A stretch of 64,000 bases of DNA from Tetradesmus obliquus (Eukaryota > Chlorophyta > Chlorophyceae > Sphaeropleales > Scenedesmaceae), in NCBI GenBank assembly GCA_030272155.1, contig CP126193.1, forward strand, positions 124,001-188,000. Reading direction: 5' to 3'. The position numbers and the translations under genes were made by a program. Positions 23,658 to 44,884 of the stretch are shown here, in pieces; the stretch's first letter is position 1, and each line of letters begins with the position of its first letter. Under the pieces are notes generated by a model. It did no database searches, was not told the DNA's origin, and worked only from the letters and a program-made list of their open reading frames with translations.

Positions 23658-26600
23658 ATGCCTACACTGTTGGACCTGTGCTGTTGCTGTGGGGCTTCAT
23701 TCTCTGGTGAAGAGCTCTACAAGTAAGATGGCCAACATGTTACTGCTGCAGTCTCTAGGATAAGCCCGCTTGGAGACATTGATTTGAGGTGCACTTGTTC
23801 TCCTAAGGCAGCCTGCTAAGGCCAGGGTCATCTGTATGGGCCATGGCATGTTCTGCCTGACAAGGCGCAGCCGGGCTGCATGCACCACACAACCTATCAG
23901 GCTGGGTGGCGCGTGCCAACAAATTGGATGGTGCTTGCAGGATAGGTCAGTCGGTTCGATGACAGCAGTTTTATTCACTTGCATGCTGATGCTGATGCAG
24001 GGAATGGGACAAGCATCCTGCAGTGCAGCAGTACTCCTTCGTCAAGCGGCTTGGCGAGGTGTGGGGCAGCTGCTGCAGCAATGTTCTTTGCCGTGCTGGG
24101 CTGCCATTTTGTGAACTGTTGAGCCAAGGGCAGCAGCAGGAACAGCAGGAGCAGCAAGAGCAGCAGGGGCAGCAACCTGCGATGCTAGGCCGCATGCAGG
24201 ATTCAGCTTAGTGCAACAGCAGCACTGGCTCAGCACTGCCCGCAGCTCCTGCAACTGCCTTACTTTATCACCCTCATGCATCAGCTGCCGCAGCGCGTGA
24301 TGCTAGCGCACACCATTGTTGTTCAAGCTGCATGATGTTGGTGCACTGCCAGTGGCTGCACATCGCAGCAGCAGCATACACATCACATGGTTGCTCAGCT
24401 GCTGGGCTGCGTGGCGCCACTGCAGGGAGGCTTCTCAGAGGTGCAGCTGGCTCAGGACAAGCTGACAGGCAAGGCGGTGGCCCTCAAGATCATCTTCCTC
24501 AACAGGCCAGGGCTCACCGCAGAGCAGGTGTGGCGGCAGCAGCAGGCACGTGGCAAAACCAGGGACCCTGCAAGCAGCAGCAGCAACAGCAGCACTGTGC
24601 CTGCAGGAAATACTTGGCAGGCGCACCCCCGTGCTAGCAGGCTGCCAACTGCACCCCATGCCAGTCCGCAAGCATAGCATGCAAGGCAGCAACATTGCTG
24701 GCTCAGCAGTCTGTGGCGCGCACGCCAGTTCATGAACTCACCAGGGTGCAGCTGGCCGTACGCAGCCACTTGTTGATTGCCACATGCTCCATGCCTTGCC
24801 TGTGTGCAGCGCAAGATCCTGGCTGGCGAGGCGAAGCTCATCCGCATGGTGGCACACCCACAAATCGTGCGCTGCATGCAAGTGCTGGAGACGCGGCGGC
24901 AGCAGGTCAGGCACAGCCGGCTCAGCACAGTGCTTCAGCAGCACAGCAGCCGTAGCCCGGCCTGCGCCATTGCCAGCAGCGGAAGCACCAGCAGGCCGCT
25001 GTTGGGGTGTGGAAATATGGCTGTGTGACACAGCCGTGTGCTGAATTTTCTGATTGCTGGCAGTGACCTTGGTGCGGCATGGCAAACGCACGCTGTGCTC
25101 ATTACACCAGTGCAGATGTAGCCTGCCACTGTTTTTGCTGTTGATCGTACTGTGCAGGTGCTGGTGCTTGAGCACCTGTCTGGCGGTGAGATGCTGCAGC
25201 AGCTGCAAAGGGTCAAACGGTACACTGAGGCACATGCCTGCCAGCTCTTCAGGCAGGTGCGTGGAACAGCAAGCAGTCATGTTTGGTCTGGCTTCAACTG
25301 TCCGTGCTGTCGCTGTTTCAGGTTGCTCTGTTTTATCAAGAATTTGATGCTGCTGAAGCAGCGCTGCTTCAGCAGCAGGCATGCGTGCGCACGCGCCGTG
25401 TGGTGGTGGTGTTTCTGATGCCTTGCTGGTGCTGCTGCTGCTGCTGCCGGTGCTGCTGCTGCTGCTGCCGCCTGCTGCGCATGCAGGTGGTGGATGCCAT
25501 GGCCTACCTGCACAGCCTGGGCATCATGCACCGCGACATCAAGCCGGAGAACTGCCTGCTGGCCAAGCCTGTGCAGCACTACGCGGCCAAGGCCAAGCCA
25601 GTCAAGGTGAGCCCCGTGCAGCCATGCAGCACCATGCAGCAGCGCATCAGATGCATGCACCTCAGCCGGGATGCAGCCATGCACCTCAGCCGGGATGGAG
25701 CCATGCACGACGATGCATGGCCGGATGAACGCGCTGTGCAATTGCCACATGTGCAGCTGCTGCCCCTGCTGCTGCCGCTGTGCTGCAGGTCAAGGTGATC
25801 GACCTGGGCATGGCTGGGCTGTTCCGCCCCGCGCGCCCGCTGTACGGCTGCATGGGCTCGCCCGGCTTCATCGCGCCGGAGGTGGTGCTGGGCGACGCAC
25901 ACACGGTGCGTGGACGCAAACACAGCTTGTGCATTGTACATGTGCCTTACTGATGCAGTTGACTGCACTGTATTGCTGCAGCCGCCCCTGTTGTGAGCTG
26001 CCCTCTGCTGCCTGCCTGACCTGGCCTCCTCTGGTGCTCGCTGGTGCTGCTGCTGCGCTGCGCACAGCCCGCCATGGACGTGTACTCGCTGGGCGTGCTG
26101 CTGTTTGTGATGCTGGTGGGCCGCAAGCCGTGGGACTCGCAGCGCAGCCACACGCTGCAGTACGCCGTGTACAGCAGCGCGGAGGCGCCAGGCCTGGCCG
26201 ACCCCAGCTTCCTGGCACTGAGCGGGACGGTGCGGCAGCTGCTGCTGCAAATGCTGGCGGAGCTGCCTGAGGCGCGGCCCAGCGCTGCAGCTGTGCTGGC
26301 GCACCCATGGATGCGGCAGGGCGCGCAGGTGGGTGGCTGGGCGGGCTGGGGCCGTTGGCAGCAGCTGCCTGTGTGTGATGCACACAGCAGTAGATCTGGT
26401 GTTGAATGGTGCAGCATTTGAACTACAGCACACCTAGTTGATGTGCCAACCCAATCCAAATGTGCCGACATGAGTGTTGCTTGCAAAGTAATTGGTACAG
26501 GGGGGTTTGTCGCGTGGGTCTCTCACAGTGGCGTCCAACACAGTCTGCCGCGGGCATCCTTCCCTCACTCGTGATGTGTCCTGCTGTGTGGTGCTGCGAG

Positions 26601-29600
26601 CAGGGGGCTGCGCCTGAGCGGCTCATCCAGCCAGCAGTGCAGCAGCGGCTGCGCGTGCTGGGCAACAGCAGGCAGGTGATGGGCACTGCACGTGGCATGC
26701 TGCTGCTGCACAGCACTGGCAGCAGGTCGAGCGCGGTGGCCTTCCACAAAGCTGTCAAGGAGGCCAAGCACAAGCTGCAGCAGCAGGCAGCAGCATTGAA
26801 TGCTTCGGGGCAGTTACAGCAGCTGCATCAGCAGGAAGGGCCTGCTGCAAGCAGTGCAGCTGCATCGGCGCATGCAGGCAGTGCAGCGGGCGGCAGCAGC
26901 AATGCGGCTGTGTCAGCTGACTCAGCGCATGTAGCAGCAGCAGGCGCGGCTGCCTCAGCAGCACCCCAAGCATCAGCAGCAGCTGGGGCAGCCGAAGTGG
27001 CAGGGTCGCATGCAGAGGCAGATGGCGTGTCCTCTGCAGCGGCAGCAGCAACAGCAGCATCAGGCGGTGCCAGGCCTCTGGGTCGGAAGTCTGCAACTGT
27101 AGGGCAGCTTGCGCGTGCCAGCCTCACGCAGCAGAGCATGTTGTTTGATGGCAAGCGGCCGTCAGCAGCCGCCTCCTCAGCAGCGACAGCAGCCAGGCCT
27201 GCTCCTGCAGCTGCTGCTGCAAGATCCTCTGAAAGAGGCAGTCACAACAGTAATGCAGCGGCAGCAGCAGCAGCAGTGCAGCGTGGGACGGCAGCTGGGG
27301 CGTGTGCTGCAGCCGGCTGCACTGGCTCTGCCCGGCCCGTAAGCCCCGACCCTGCCGTGGCTGTGATGCTGGAGGCGCTGGAGCGCGGCATGTCTGTGCC
27401 CAACCCTGAAGTGGGGCTGCTGCTGTCAGACGGCTACAACACACAGTACATGGCGCACAGGTGTGTAAGCGAGCTGCGTGCACCTCCAAGTTGGGGACGT
27501 ATAGAGGCATCAGCCTGTTTGGGCTGCTTGCCCTGCCTGTGGTGTTTGCATGTCGCTGCAGCGTAAGCACTAGTGGAATCCAGCTCAGCAGCTCACTGCC
27601 ACTACCTGTTATTCTTGCATATGCACCCATCAATTCAGCCACAAGCATACCTCTCGCCAAGACTGGTTTTGCTTGCGCTTTGTTCAAGCTGCCATCTCCA
27701 CACTGTGCGTAATGTGGCCTGGCTGCACGCTCGACATGTGCTGCTGCTGCTGCTGCTGCTGGCTGTGGTGTGCAGGGCTGACAGGGCTGTGTCCATGTCG
27801 CCGGGTGCGCTGGCACTGCTGGACGCGGACGACCGGCTGTGCCTGCTGGCGGCTGGCACGTCTGCTGATGAAGACAGCGCAGGCTGGGGGCCCTTCAGCT
27901 GGGGTGGCCGGCGCGGCGCTGCAGACATGGCCGCATCCTTCAAGCAGCGATACCCAGCAAGGCCCATCATGCGGTGAGGCGGGGGGGGGGGGGGGCATGG
28001 CTGCTGAGCTGGGGGTGTGCTGGCTGCGCTGAAGTGCCGAGGATGGTGTTTTTAGATTGTGGTGTAGCTGTGCTTCGTTGCTGCTGGCAGGATTGTGTGC
28101 TTCCACCAATGCAAGCCGTTGCAGCAGCACAGCACGCTCATGCATGGTGCATTTAGTGGCCAGCACAATGTTGCAAGCTGGTGCCTGTAAAGCGGCGTGA
28201 TGCTGAGCAGCTGACTTGCCCATGCACCCTGCAGGTCCATCGTGCAGCTGGGCCAGTCCCTGTCCAGCAGCCTCGGCCGCAGCCTGCGCCACAGCGCAGC
28301 CGGCCTAGGGCTGTCCAGCAGCCTGCGCTCCCCCGGGCGCCACACATTCGCTGCAGCAGCAGACTTGTCCATGCATGCACACACTGTGGGCTTTGAGCGC
28401 TGCCCCAGCGCCAGGCGCAGCCAGACAGACGATGGCAGCAGCGCTGCCAGCCCTGGTGTGCAGCACCTGCTGTCCAGGGCCTCAACTGCCACCAGGTGCT
28501 TGAGCGGGGCCCTGCATGATGTGCCTGAGCTCATAGAAGGGGACAGTGGGACGGCAGCAGGCGCGGCAGCGGAGCTTGCAGGCATTGCTGAAGGCAGCGG
28601 CACACACGGCCGTGATAGCAGCACTGTTGGCGCACCTGGCGACATGGTCTTGCAAGGACCGCCAGTGGGCCGGGTGGCATCTGCTGCAGCTGAGGGCACG
28701 GCTGTGGCCGGCGTGAGTGATGGTGGCACCAGCAAGCCTGCAGTACCTGGCAACAACAGGGCGGGCTTGAGCCGGCGTTTTGCTTCAGCAGCGGAGCAGG
28801 CAGCAGCAGAGCAGAGGGCGCGCGCAGCAGCACAGCAGAGGGGCATTGCTGCAGATGGTGGTGTGGGTGTGCCTGTGACAGCGCAGGGTCCCGGCAGCAG
28901 TGAGGAGGGCCACTCATTGCTGTCGGATGCAGGCAGCGCTCAGCAGACAGCCACACCAAGCATGGATGGCGAGTACCTGGCCTTCCTGGGTACAGCGCTG
29001 TCCATGAGCCCACCGCTCAGCCCAGAAGGAGCGGTGCCTGCAGGCCTCGCTGAAAAGCTGGCAGCAGGAGCTGCAGCTGCAGCTGCTGCGGCAGGTGCAA
29101 GTAGGGATCAGCAGCGGCACCAGCAGCAGCAGCAGCAACAGGCTGATGGTGGCAGCGCCGAGCCTGCAGCAGTGGCAGCTGCGACGCTTCTTCAGCGACG
29201 GCAGCAGCGGGGGCAGCAGAATGCATCACAGCCAGCAGGCAGCAAACGGGAGCAGCAGCAGCTACCCAACGCAACAGCTCTTGCTGTTGCCATTGGTCAG
29301 CCTGCGGCTCACAAGCGCAGCAGTAATGCCACACCGTTTGGCAACCCTTCAGCAGCAGCAGCTGCTGCAGCTGCTGCTCAGGGGCACCGCGTGCAGCAGC
29401 CGCAGCGGCAGCAGCTGCCAGCGCCACAGCTGCAGCCACCGGCAGCCAGGGGGTCTGTGGGTGCCCGTAGTGTTATGACCTCTCCCAGCATGCGGGCAGC
29501 CGCCACTGCTGCTGCTGCACGGGATGAGGAGGAGGGCCTGGGGCTGCCTAACGGGCTGTGCCTGCCGCTGCAGCAGGCTCTATCAGTTGACACAACGCCA

Positions 29601-31151
29601 GGTGCTGCCTCTGCTCTGATACCAGCGCTGAGCGCGTCCTCGTCTGCGCTGCAGTCGCCGCAGCAGTCGGGCCCGGGTGGCATCGGCAGCTTGACGGATG
29701 TGCAGTTCATGCTGCAGCAGGATGGCGAAGCAGCAGGGGACTCGACAGCAGGCACAACCATCCGTGCTGCATCAGACGCTGCTGGTGAGGTCCCTGCTGG
29801 CCGGCAAGCAGCAGCAGCAGCTGATGCAGAGGATGGGAGAGAGCGCAGCGACTCGGCAGCTGCGGCTGGTGGGCTGCTGAGGGCCAGCCGCCACAAGCGC
29901 GACGTGAGCATGTTTGATTGGCTGGAGGATGGGCCGCTGCAGCCCGGCAGTGGCCTGAGCATGACGGACTGGCTGCGGCCTGACCTGCCTGCACTGGGCT
30001 TGGCAGGCGATGTTGATGCGGCTGGTGCAGATGCTGGGGAAGGACAGCCGGCAGCAGACCCTGCAGCAGCAGGTACGGCAGCGCGCGCGCGCAGATCCAG
30101 CTGCTTGGGCAGCGTCAGCAGCAGCGTTGAAGCGGCGCGGCCGCACTTCATCCCTGTGCGGCCTGGCGCGCACCACCACGTGGTTGTGCCGCACCTGGGC
30201 AGGCAGCACAGCAGCAGCAGCGGCTTGAGGCGCAGCCTGTCGTCGCAGCAGCGGCAACACCGCGGCAGCCACGGCAGCAGGCGGCTGCGGAGCATCAGCT
30301 GCAGCGGAGGCGACCCTGCGTCTACGGCAGGTCTTGGAGCAGATGGGGATGCAGCGGTAGCTGATGGCGCTGCGCCTGGTGCGGCTCTGGATGCGGATGC
30401 ATTGGCGGCTGATGGGCAGATGGACAGCTGCAGCATGCCTGCAGTTGATGAGGCAGCTTCTGCTGCTGGCCGTGGCAGCTTGGAGCTGCTGTCAGGCGAC
30501 TTTTATGTGGGCAGCTACCTGGACGGCCGGGGGCTGGAGCAGCAGCTGGGCCTGACAGGCGGCAGGCTGGGCTCAGCAGGTGAGGAGGCACTGGAAGATG
30601 AGGATGATGCTGGCGGTGATGGGGCGCTGCAGCAGCGGCGGAGGAGCGCTGGGCCGCAGCCCAATGACGCAGCGCAGCCTCCCCAGTCGGGCGATGATGA
30701 GGGGGGTGGTGACGGGGTGCTGATGCTGCTGGATGAGCAGGACGGCGGCGATGCAGCAGCCAGCATGGCGCGGCTGTCGTCAGCAAGCGATGGCGACTGG
30801 CAGCAGCAGCTGGTAAGGCCTGAGGGGGCTGCAGCAGGCCCTCACCTTGGGGAGCATGGCACTCGTGCAGGGCCAGGTGCCACAGCTGGCAAGGGGCTGC
30901 ATGAGACGGCATCCAGTCGCCGTGCAGTTGGTGGTCAGGCATTGGTGCCTCTTGTGTACCAGAGCCAGCCCGCTGCTGGCGCTGCTGCTGCTGCTGCTGC
31001 TGCTGGCAGCAGGCCTAAAAAGGCAGCGGCGCCGCACTCAGCAGGTGGCCACGGGTGGCAGTCCAGCGCAGCAGCCAAGGCGGCTGCGGCAAGGGCAGCA
31101 GCGGCCTTTGACGACTTTGATGAGCCAACTGCATACTTTTATGCCAGCTAG
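23658..31151 (+). CDS. CaMK-like Ser/Thr protein kinase with ~1300-residue disordered tail
   Basis: Eleven exons: 23658-23722, 24001-24058, 24426-24527, 24810-24905, 25158-25256, 25487-25606, 25789-25905, 26068-26328, 26604-27460, 27776-27973 and 28235-31151, giving 1629 aa. The kinase domain spans ~32-301: glycine loop LGEGGFSEV (39-47), ATP Lys62 in VALK, VLEHLSGGEM hinge, catalytic HRDIKPEN (Asp157), DLG in place of DFG at 185-187, GCMGSPGFIAPEV and DVYSLGVLLFVMLVG. Order and spacing fit the CAMK group. The start MPTLLDLCCCCGASFSG was found from a 65-nt exon whose phase-2 donor fits exon 2; its Cys cluster could be S-acylated for membrane attachment. There are no EF hands. The remainder is Ala/Gln/Ser/Gly-rich with small islands (SMFDWLEDGP, LSMTDWLRPDLP). 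Substrate unknown. Confidence 0.86.
27981..27995 (+). repeat. Poly-G tract in kinase intron 10
   Basis: Fifteen consecutive G start eight bases into the intron, just after the GTGAGG donor. Confidence 0.9.
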
Positions 31152-32748
31152 CTGCTGTCAAGCTTGACTGTCCTGTGACGGTGGTTGCAGATCACTATTT
31201 GCAGCCGATTTCTGAACGCGATGTTAAATGCTTGGCTTTGCATGCACTGAGCATGGGCAGACCCGTATTATGGCCAGGCAGGTGTGACTAGGCTAGCGCC
31301 CATTGCTGCCTGGTGTTGCTAGCATAGCAGGGGAACTGTAGAACAGTTGTAGTGTGCAATAGGTTACTGATGTCTGCTTACTTTCAGGCTGCAGCCTGTG
31401 CAATCGCAGCAATCCTGGCATTGGCAGATTCTTCTGGCTGGCATTTGCATCACTCGGTGTGTGCTGGCAGTGATGGAAAGCAATTCCTTGGCAGCACTGT
31501 CCCTGTGGGCCAGCTGGCCCTGTCTCTGCAACCTCAACCCTGTGTTGATGTTGTGTGTATGTACGTGCTGTGCTGTGCACTGCAACGCGTTTTGTGCATT
31601 TTTTACATCACCATTGTTTATCTGCGTGATTTGTTTCTGTGTGGAGTTTAGTCTGCTTCTTTTTCATTTCCTTAGCCGCTCGAGCAGGGGGTGAGCTCTA
31701 GAGGGGGCAGGTGTGCTGGGCAGTTTCCACCATGTTGCAGGAGGTTGGGGCTACTATGTCAACTACCTGGCTGGCAGCCAGCTTGCCAATCGGATTGTTG
31801 CAAGTGGACTAGCACCTGGATGGAGTAGTACGTAGAGATGCTGCACGTGCTGCATGCACACTGCAGTGTCTACACCACTGTGCATCCTGGCAGGGTATAC
31901 CTGATTTCATCATTTTGAGAGAGGATAGTTACATGTGGGTCCTGGCACCATCTTGGATGGTATGAGCCACAACAGGTTGAACACAGGTCTGAGACCAGAA
32001 AAGGAGAGTGGGCACCGTAAAACACACTGCACACCCCTGAGCACCAAATCTCTCATGTTATATCCAGAGATGTCTTACTGCGGTGCGCAACGGCACCCCA
32101 CCTCACCCGCAGCTTGCTCTTAGTGCGAACCACACCAACAGATAACATGTTGTCGCAAATCAATAGCCAGAAGGGTCAGGCAGCAGCTTCTAAGGCAAGG
32201 TCCAGCAGTAAATGGACAGTACAACTACCCTACTGCGCGTGACGCGCTCTGCGACTGCATCGGCACCGCATGATTGTTTGTCACGTTGTTTTGTTTCGAG
32301 CTGCAGCCTTCAAGCCGCAACCAGCCTTGCAGTCAGGGTTCTGGCAAGATCAGCTGCCAATTTAGCAGCTAACAAAACAGCGTCTGTAACAGTAACGTTA
32401 CACCATGAACATGAGTTCTTCCCCAATGTCACGCGATGCCAACGGCGCCAAATCTTTTAGTCTCACACCATGCACACCCCTGACAGGCGCGCTACCACTT
32501 GGTTTGCAACATGATGATGGTCTTCGAATTAATGCCGTGCTGTGCCTGCTGTAGCGCTATCGCGCCGTCCAGCTGCCGCAAAGATCACTGCTGTCATGGC
32601 TGCAGTGCTGCTCGTCGACAAAGTGTCACATGGCAGCCGGCTGCGCGTGCTGCTCACACGTCCAGCTGCTGCACAGGTCGCTGCTGTCATGGCTGCTTCC
32701 CTGGCCACTCCTTAAAAACGTGTCACACTGCATGCCATGATGCACTGC
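31152..32748. other. Convergent 3' regions of the kinase (+) and gyrB (-)
   Basis: No gene seen. The only well-placed polyadenylation motifs face each other at 32385-32402 (see separate entry). The sequence is AT-richer than the genes and has no CAG arrays, as expected of 3' UTR or spacer. Confidence 0.5.
32385..32402. promoter_or_regulatory. Facing TGTAAC polyadenylation motifs (inverted repeat)
   Basis: TGTAAC-AGTAAC-GTTACA reads as the chlorophyte TGTAA signal on both strands. It lies ~1230 bases after the kinase stop and ~350 bases after the gyrB stop, so one element may end both convergent transcripts. Confidence 0.45.
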
Positions 32749-42212
<9,464 letters not shown>

Positions 42213-42734
42213 GTTGAGGGAGCTTATGTTTGTGTTGATCATACTATTTATCATCACTGTGCTGCATCGCACACGCAGTGTTACCAAGCAGCTGCACAGC
42301 CTGCGCATGGCTCAGCCACAGCATGGCAGCATGGCTGTGACTCAAGAATGTCGTCGAGTAGGTGATCAAAGCATACAAACTTCAATACTGTGGATCGTGC
42401 CGAGGTTATACTGTTGGAGGCTGAGCGAGATTTTAAAAGTACTGCTGCGTGTGCCCCGAAAGCTAGGACAGCCAGTTCTTGCAAGAACACTGCACCCCAC
42501 GGCTGACATATGTTCCGAATAGTAAGCAATTTGTTTGTGCTTTCAGACGGCAGTTATTTAGACCTCGAGAACCAGCCACAACCTGGCAGTCACATGACGC
42601 CTGCCATAACATGCAGCTGCTGCAGCGTTGCGTTCAAGACTGCAACAGCTCCGCAAAAGGAGATGTTGATTGGGTACTGTCTGTTTGCTTGGTCTGCATC
42701 CATGAATATCCAGGCAGTGCTCCGCCATTGCACA
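42213..42734. promoter_or_regulatory. Divergent upstream region, gyrB (-) / RluD-family gene (+)
   Basis: 522 bases separate the two start codons. The open frames here continue upstream of both chosen starts but show no family similarity. No clear TATA box; AT-rich segments near 42240-42260 and 42425-42440. Confidence 0.35.
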
Positions 42735-43103
42735 ATGCTGCAGCAGCACTGCAGCACACACTTGTGCAGGACAGTGATCAGGCATGCCAGCTGCAGCAAC
42801 AGACAGCCTCTGCAGCGGCAGCTTGTCACAGCGGCTGGTGCTGCAAGCCACGGGGAGCCAGTGTTGGCCGCTACAGGGCTGCCTGCTGCTAGTCAAGAGG
42901 TGCGCTGATGTCCTTGCTGGGCAAGCATGATTGCCACGTGAGCATGCGCAGCAGCGCCATTGTCATTTGTCCGCCTGCTGCTGTGAATCACCACATGATA
43001 CACTATAACAGTGATAAAGTCGACGTTAGCAGCACGGGCTGCAGCATAGAGTTCTGGCTGCTTTGTGCTCAGTGAAGCTGACCAGTGCTGCTGTTGTGGC
43101 ATT

Positions 43104-43142
<39 letters not shown>

Positions 43143-44848
43143 GGCACAGCTTGTGCTGGAGCCGCAGCCAGCTGGCAGCTTCCAGGTGTCCATCAAGGAC
43201 CTCGCCAGCAAGGTGGGCCGCAGCCTGGCCAGCCGTTTTTCTTGGCACACCTGTAGCGTGTGTCTGCCCTGTTTTGCTGTGGCTGCTTTGTACTGGACAC
43301 CATGCGAGACAAGCAGGCATAATGTGTATGGTCAGTGAATGGTGCCGCTTAAGCTTCCCTACCACATCCCTGCATCAATCCTTGTGCGTTGCGCCGCACG
43401 CTCAACACTTTTCACGCACCAATTTTATAACACGTTGACCGTGGCGTTGTGCAGGGCAAGGTGCGCCTTGATGCCTACCTGGCCGCGCAGCTGCCAGCCG
43501 CCAGCAGGGCCAAGATCAGCGCCAGCATCAAGGCAGGGCTGGTCACAGTCAACCGCAGCGCGGTGACCAAGCCATCACAGGCGGTGCGCGGCGGCGACCG
43601 CATCGAGGTGTCACTGCTGCCGCCGGAGCCCTGCACGGTGCGCTGCTGCTGTTGACAGAGAGTTTGCTGTGGTCCACCACATCGCGGGCTCTTGCATGCA
43701 GCAAGCTTGTCACTGCAGCAGCACTAGCAGCATAAAGGCGCCTTCTCTTCGAACACCTGGGCAGTGCTGGCTGTCCAGTGTGTGCTGGCTCAGCGCTGGT
43801 CTTGAATGCTTTTGTGGAGCACATCGCTGGTCTTGAAAACACGCAGCTGGTCACTGCAGCAGCAGCAGCACCAGGACAGTGTTTTCGTTTATCGTCTGGG
43901 CAGTGCTGGCTGTCAAGCACGTCCTGGCTCCGCTGCTAGCGATCAAGGCAGAGTACAGCACACTGCGCCGGCTGCTGACTGCTGCATGCCGTGCTGCGCT
44001 GTGTTATGTGTCGCTGCCAGGCCATTCCGCAGGACATCCCGCTGGACATTGTGTACGAGGATGAGCACCTCATCGTGGTCAACAAGGTGCGTACAGCACT
44101 GCACCTGCAGCCATGTTGCGCATGTTCCCCTGTCAGGAAGAAGCACTACCTTGCACCATGCGCTGCGCCTGCTAGTGCTCTCCCTGTGCATGTGCAGCAC
44201 CTCATTGTGGTTACCCAGGTGGGCGGCTGCGCCTGCAGCCATGTTGCGCATATTCCATCGTTGGTAAGAAGCACTACCTTGCACATGCAGTGCGCCTGCC
44301 AGTGCTCACCCCATGCATGTGCAGCACCTCATCGTGGTCATTGAGGTGAGGTGGGCCCTGCCTGCAGCAGCCAGGCTGACATTGCAGTGGAGCAAGACCA
44401 CACAACTGCTGCAAAGCATACGGCAATTTTGACATGGGTGTTGTTGGTGGCGTCTGTTGCATCCTGCATGTTGCGCATGTTCTCCTGTTGGTCACATCTC
44501 AAACACCACCCTGCACCTTGCACTGCGACTGCTGTTTAACTCAACCCTGGTCATGCCGCCTGCAGGCTGCGGGCATGGTGGTGCACCTGAGTCCCGGCCA
44601 CAGCACCGGCACGCTGGTCAACGCCCTGCTGGGGCACTGCGGGCTGCCGCCATGCACTGTGGCTGTCGGCAGCAGCAGCAGCAGCACTGACCCAGCAGCA
44701 GCAGGCAGTGCCGCTGCTGGCCAAGGATTATTGTCTGCTGCAGCTGCAGCTGCAGTTGGGCCGGCCGGCAGCAGCCTTCCAATCAGCATTATTGGAGGCA
44801 TGTTGGATGAGGATGAGCTGGATGAGGCGGAGGGAGAGGACGAGGATG

Positions 44849-44884
<36 letters not shown>

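Noticed and set aside
29378-30942. Minus-strand ORFs (352 and 206 codons) opposite the kinase tail
   Set aside because: The + strand frame is a single 2.9 kb exon continuous with the kinase domain; the opposite frames are Ala/Ser/Leu/Pro shadows of repeats.
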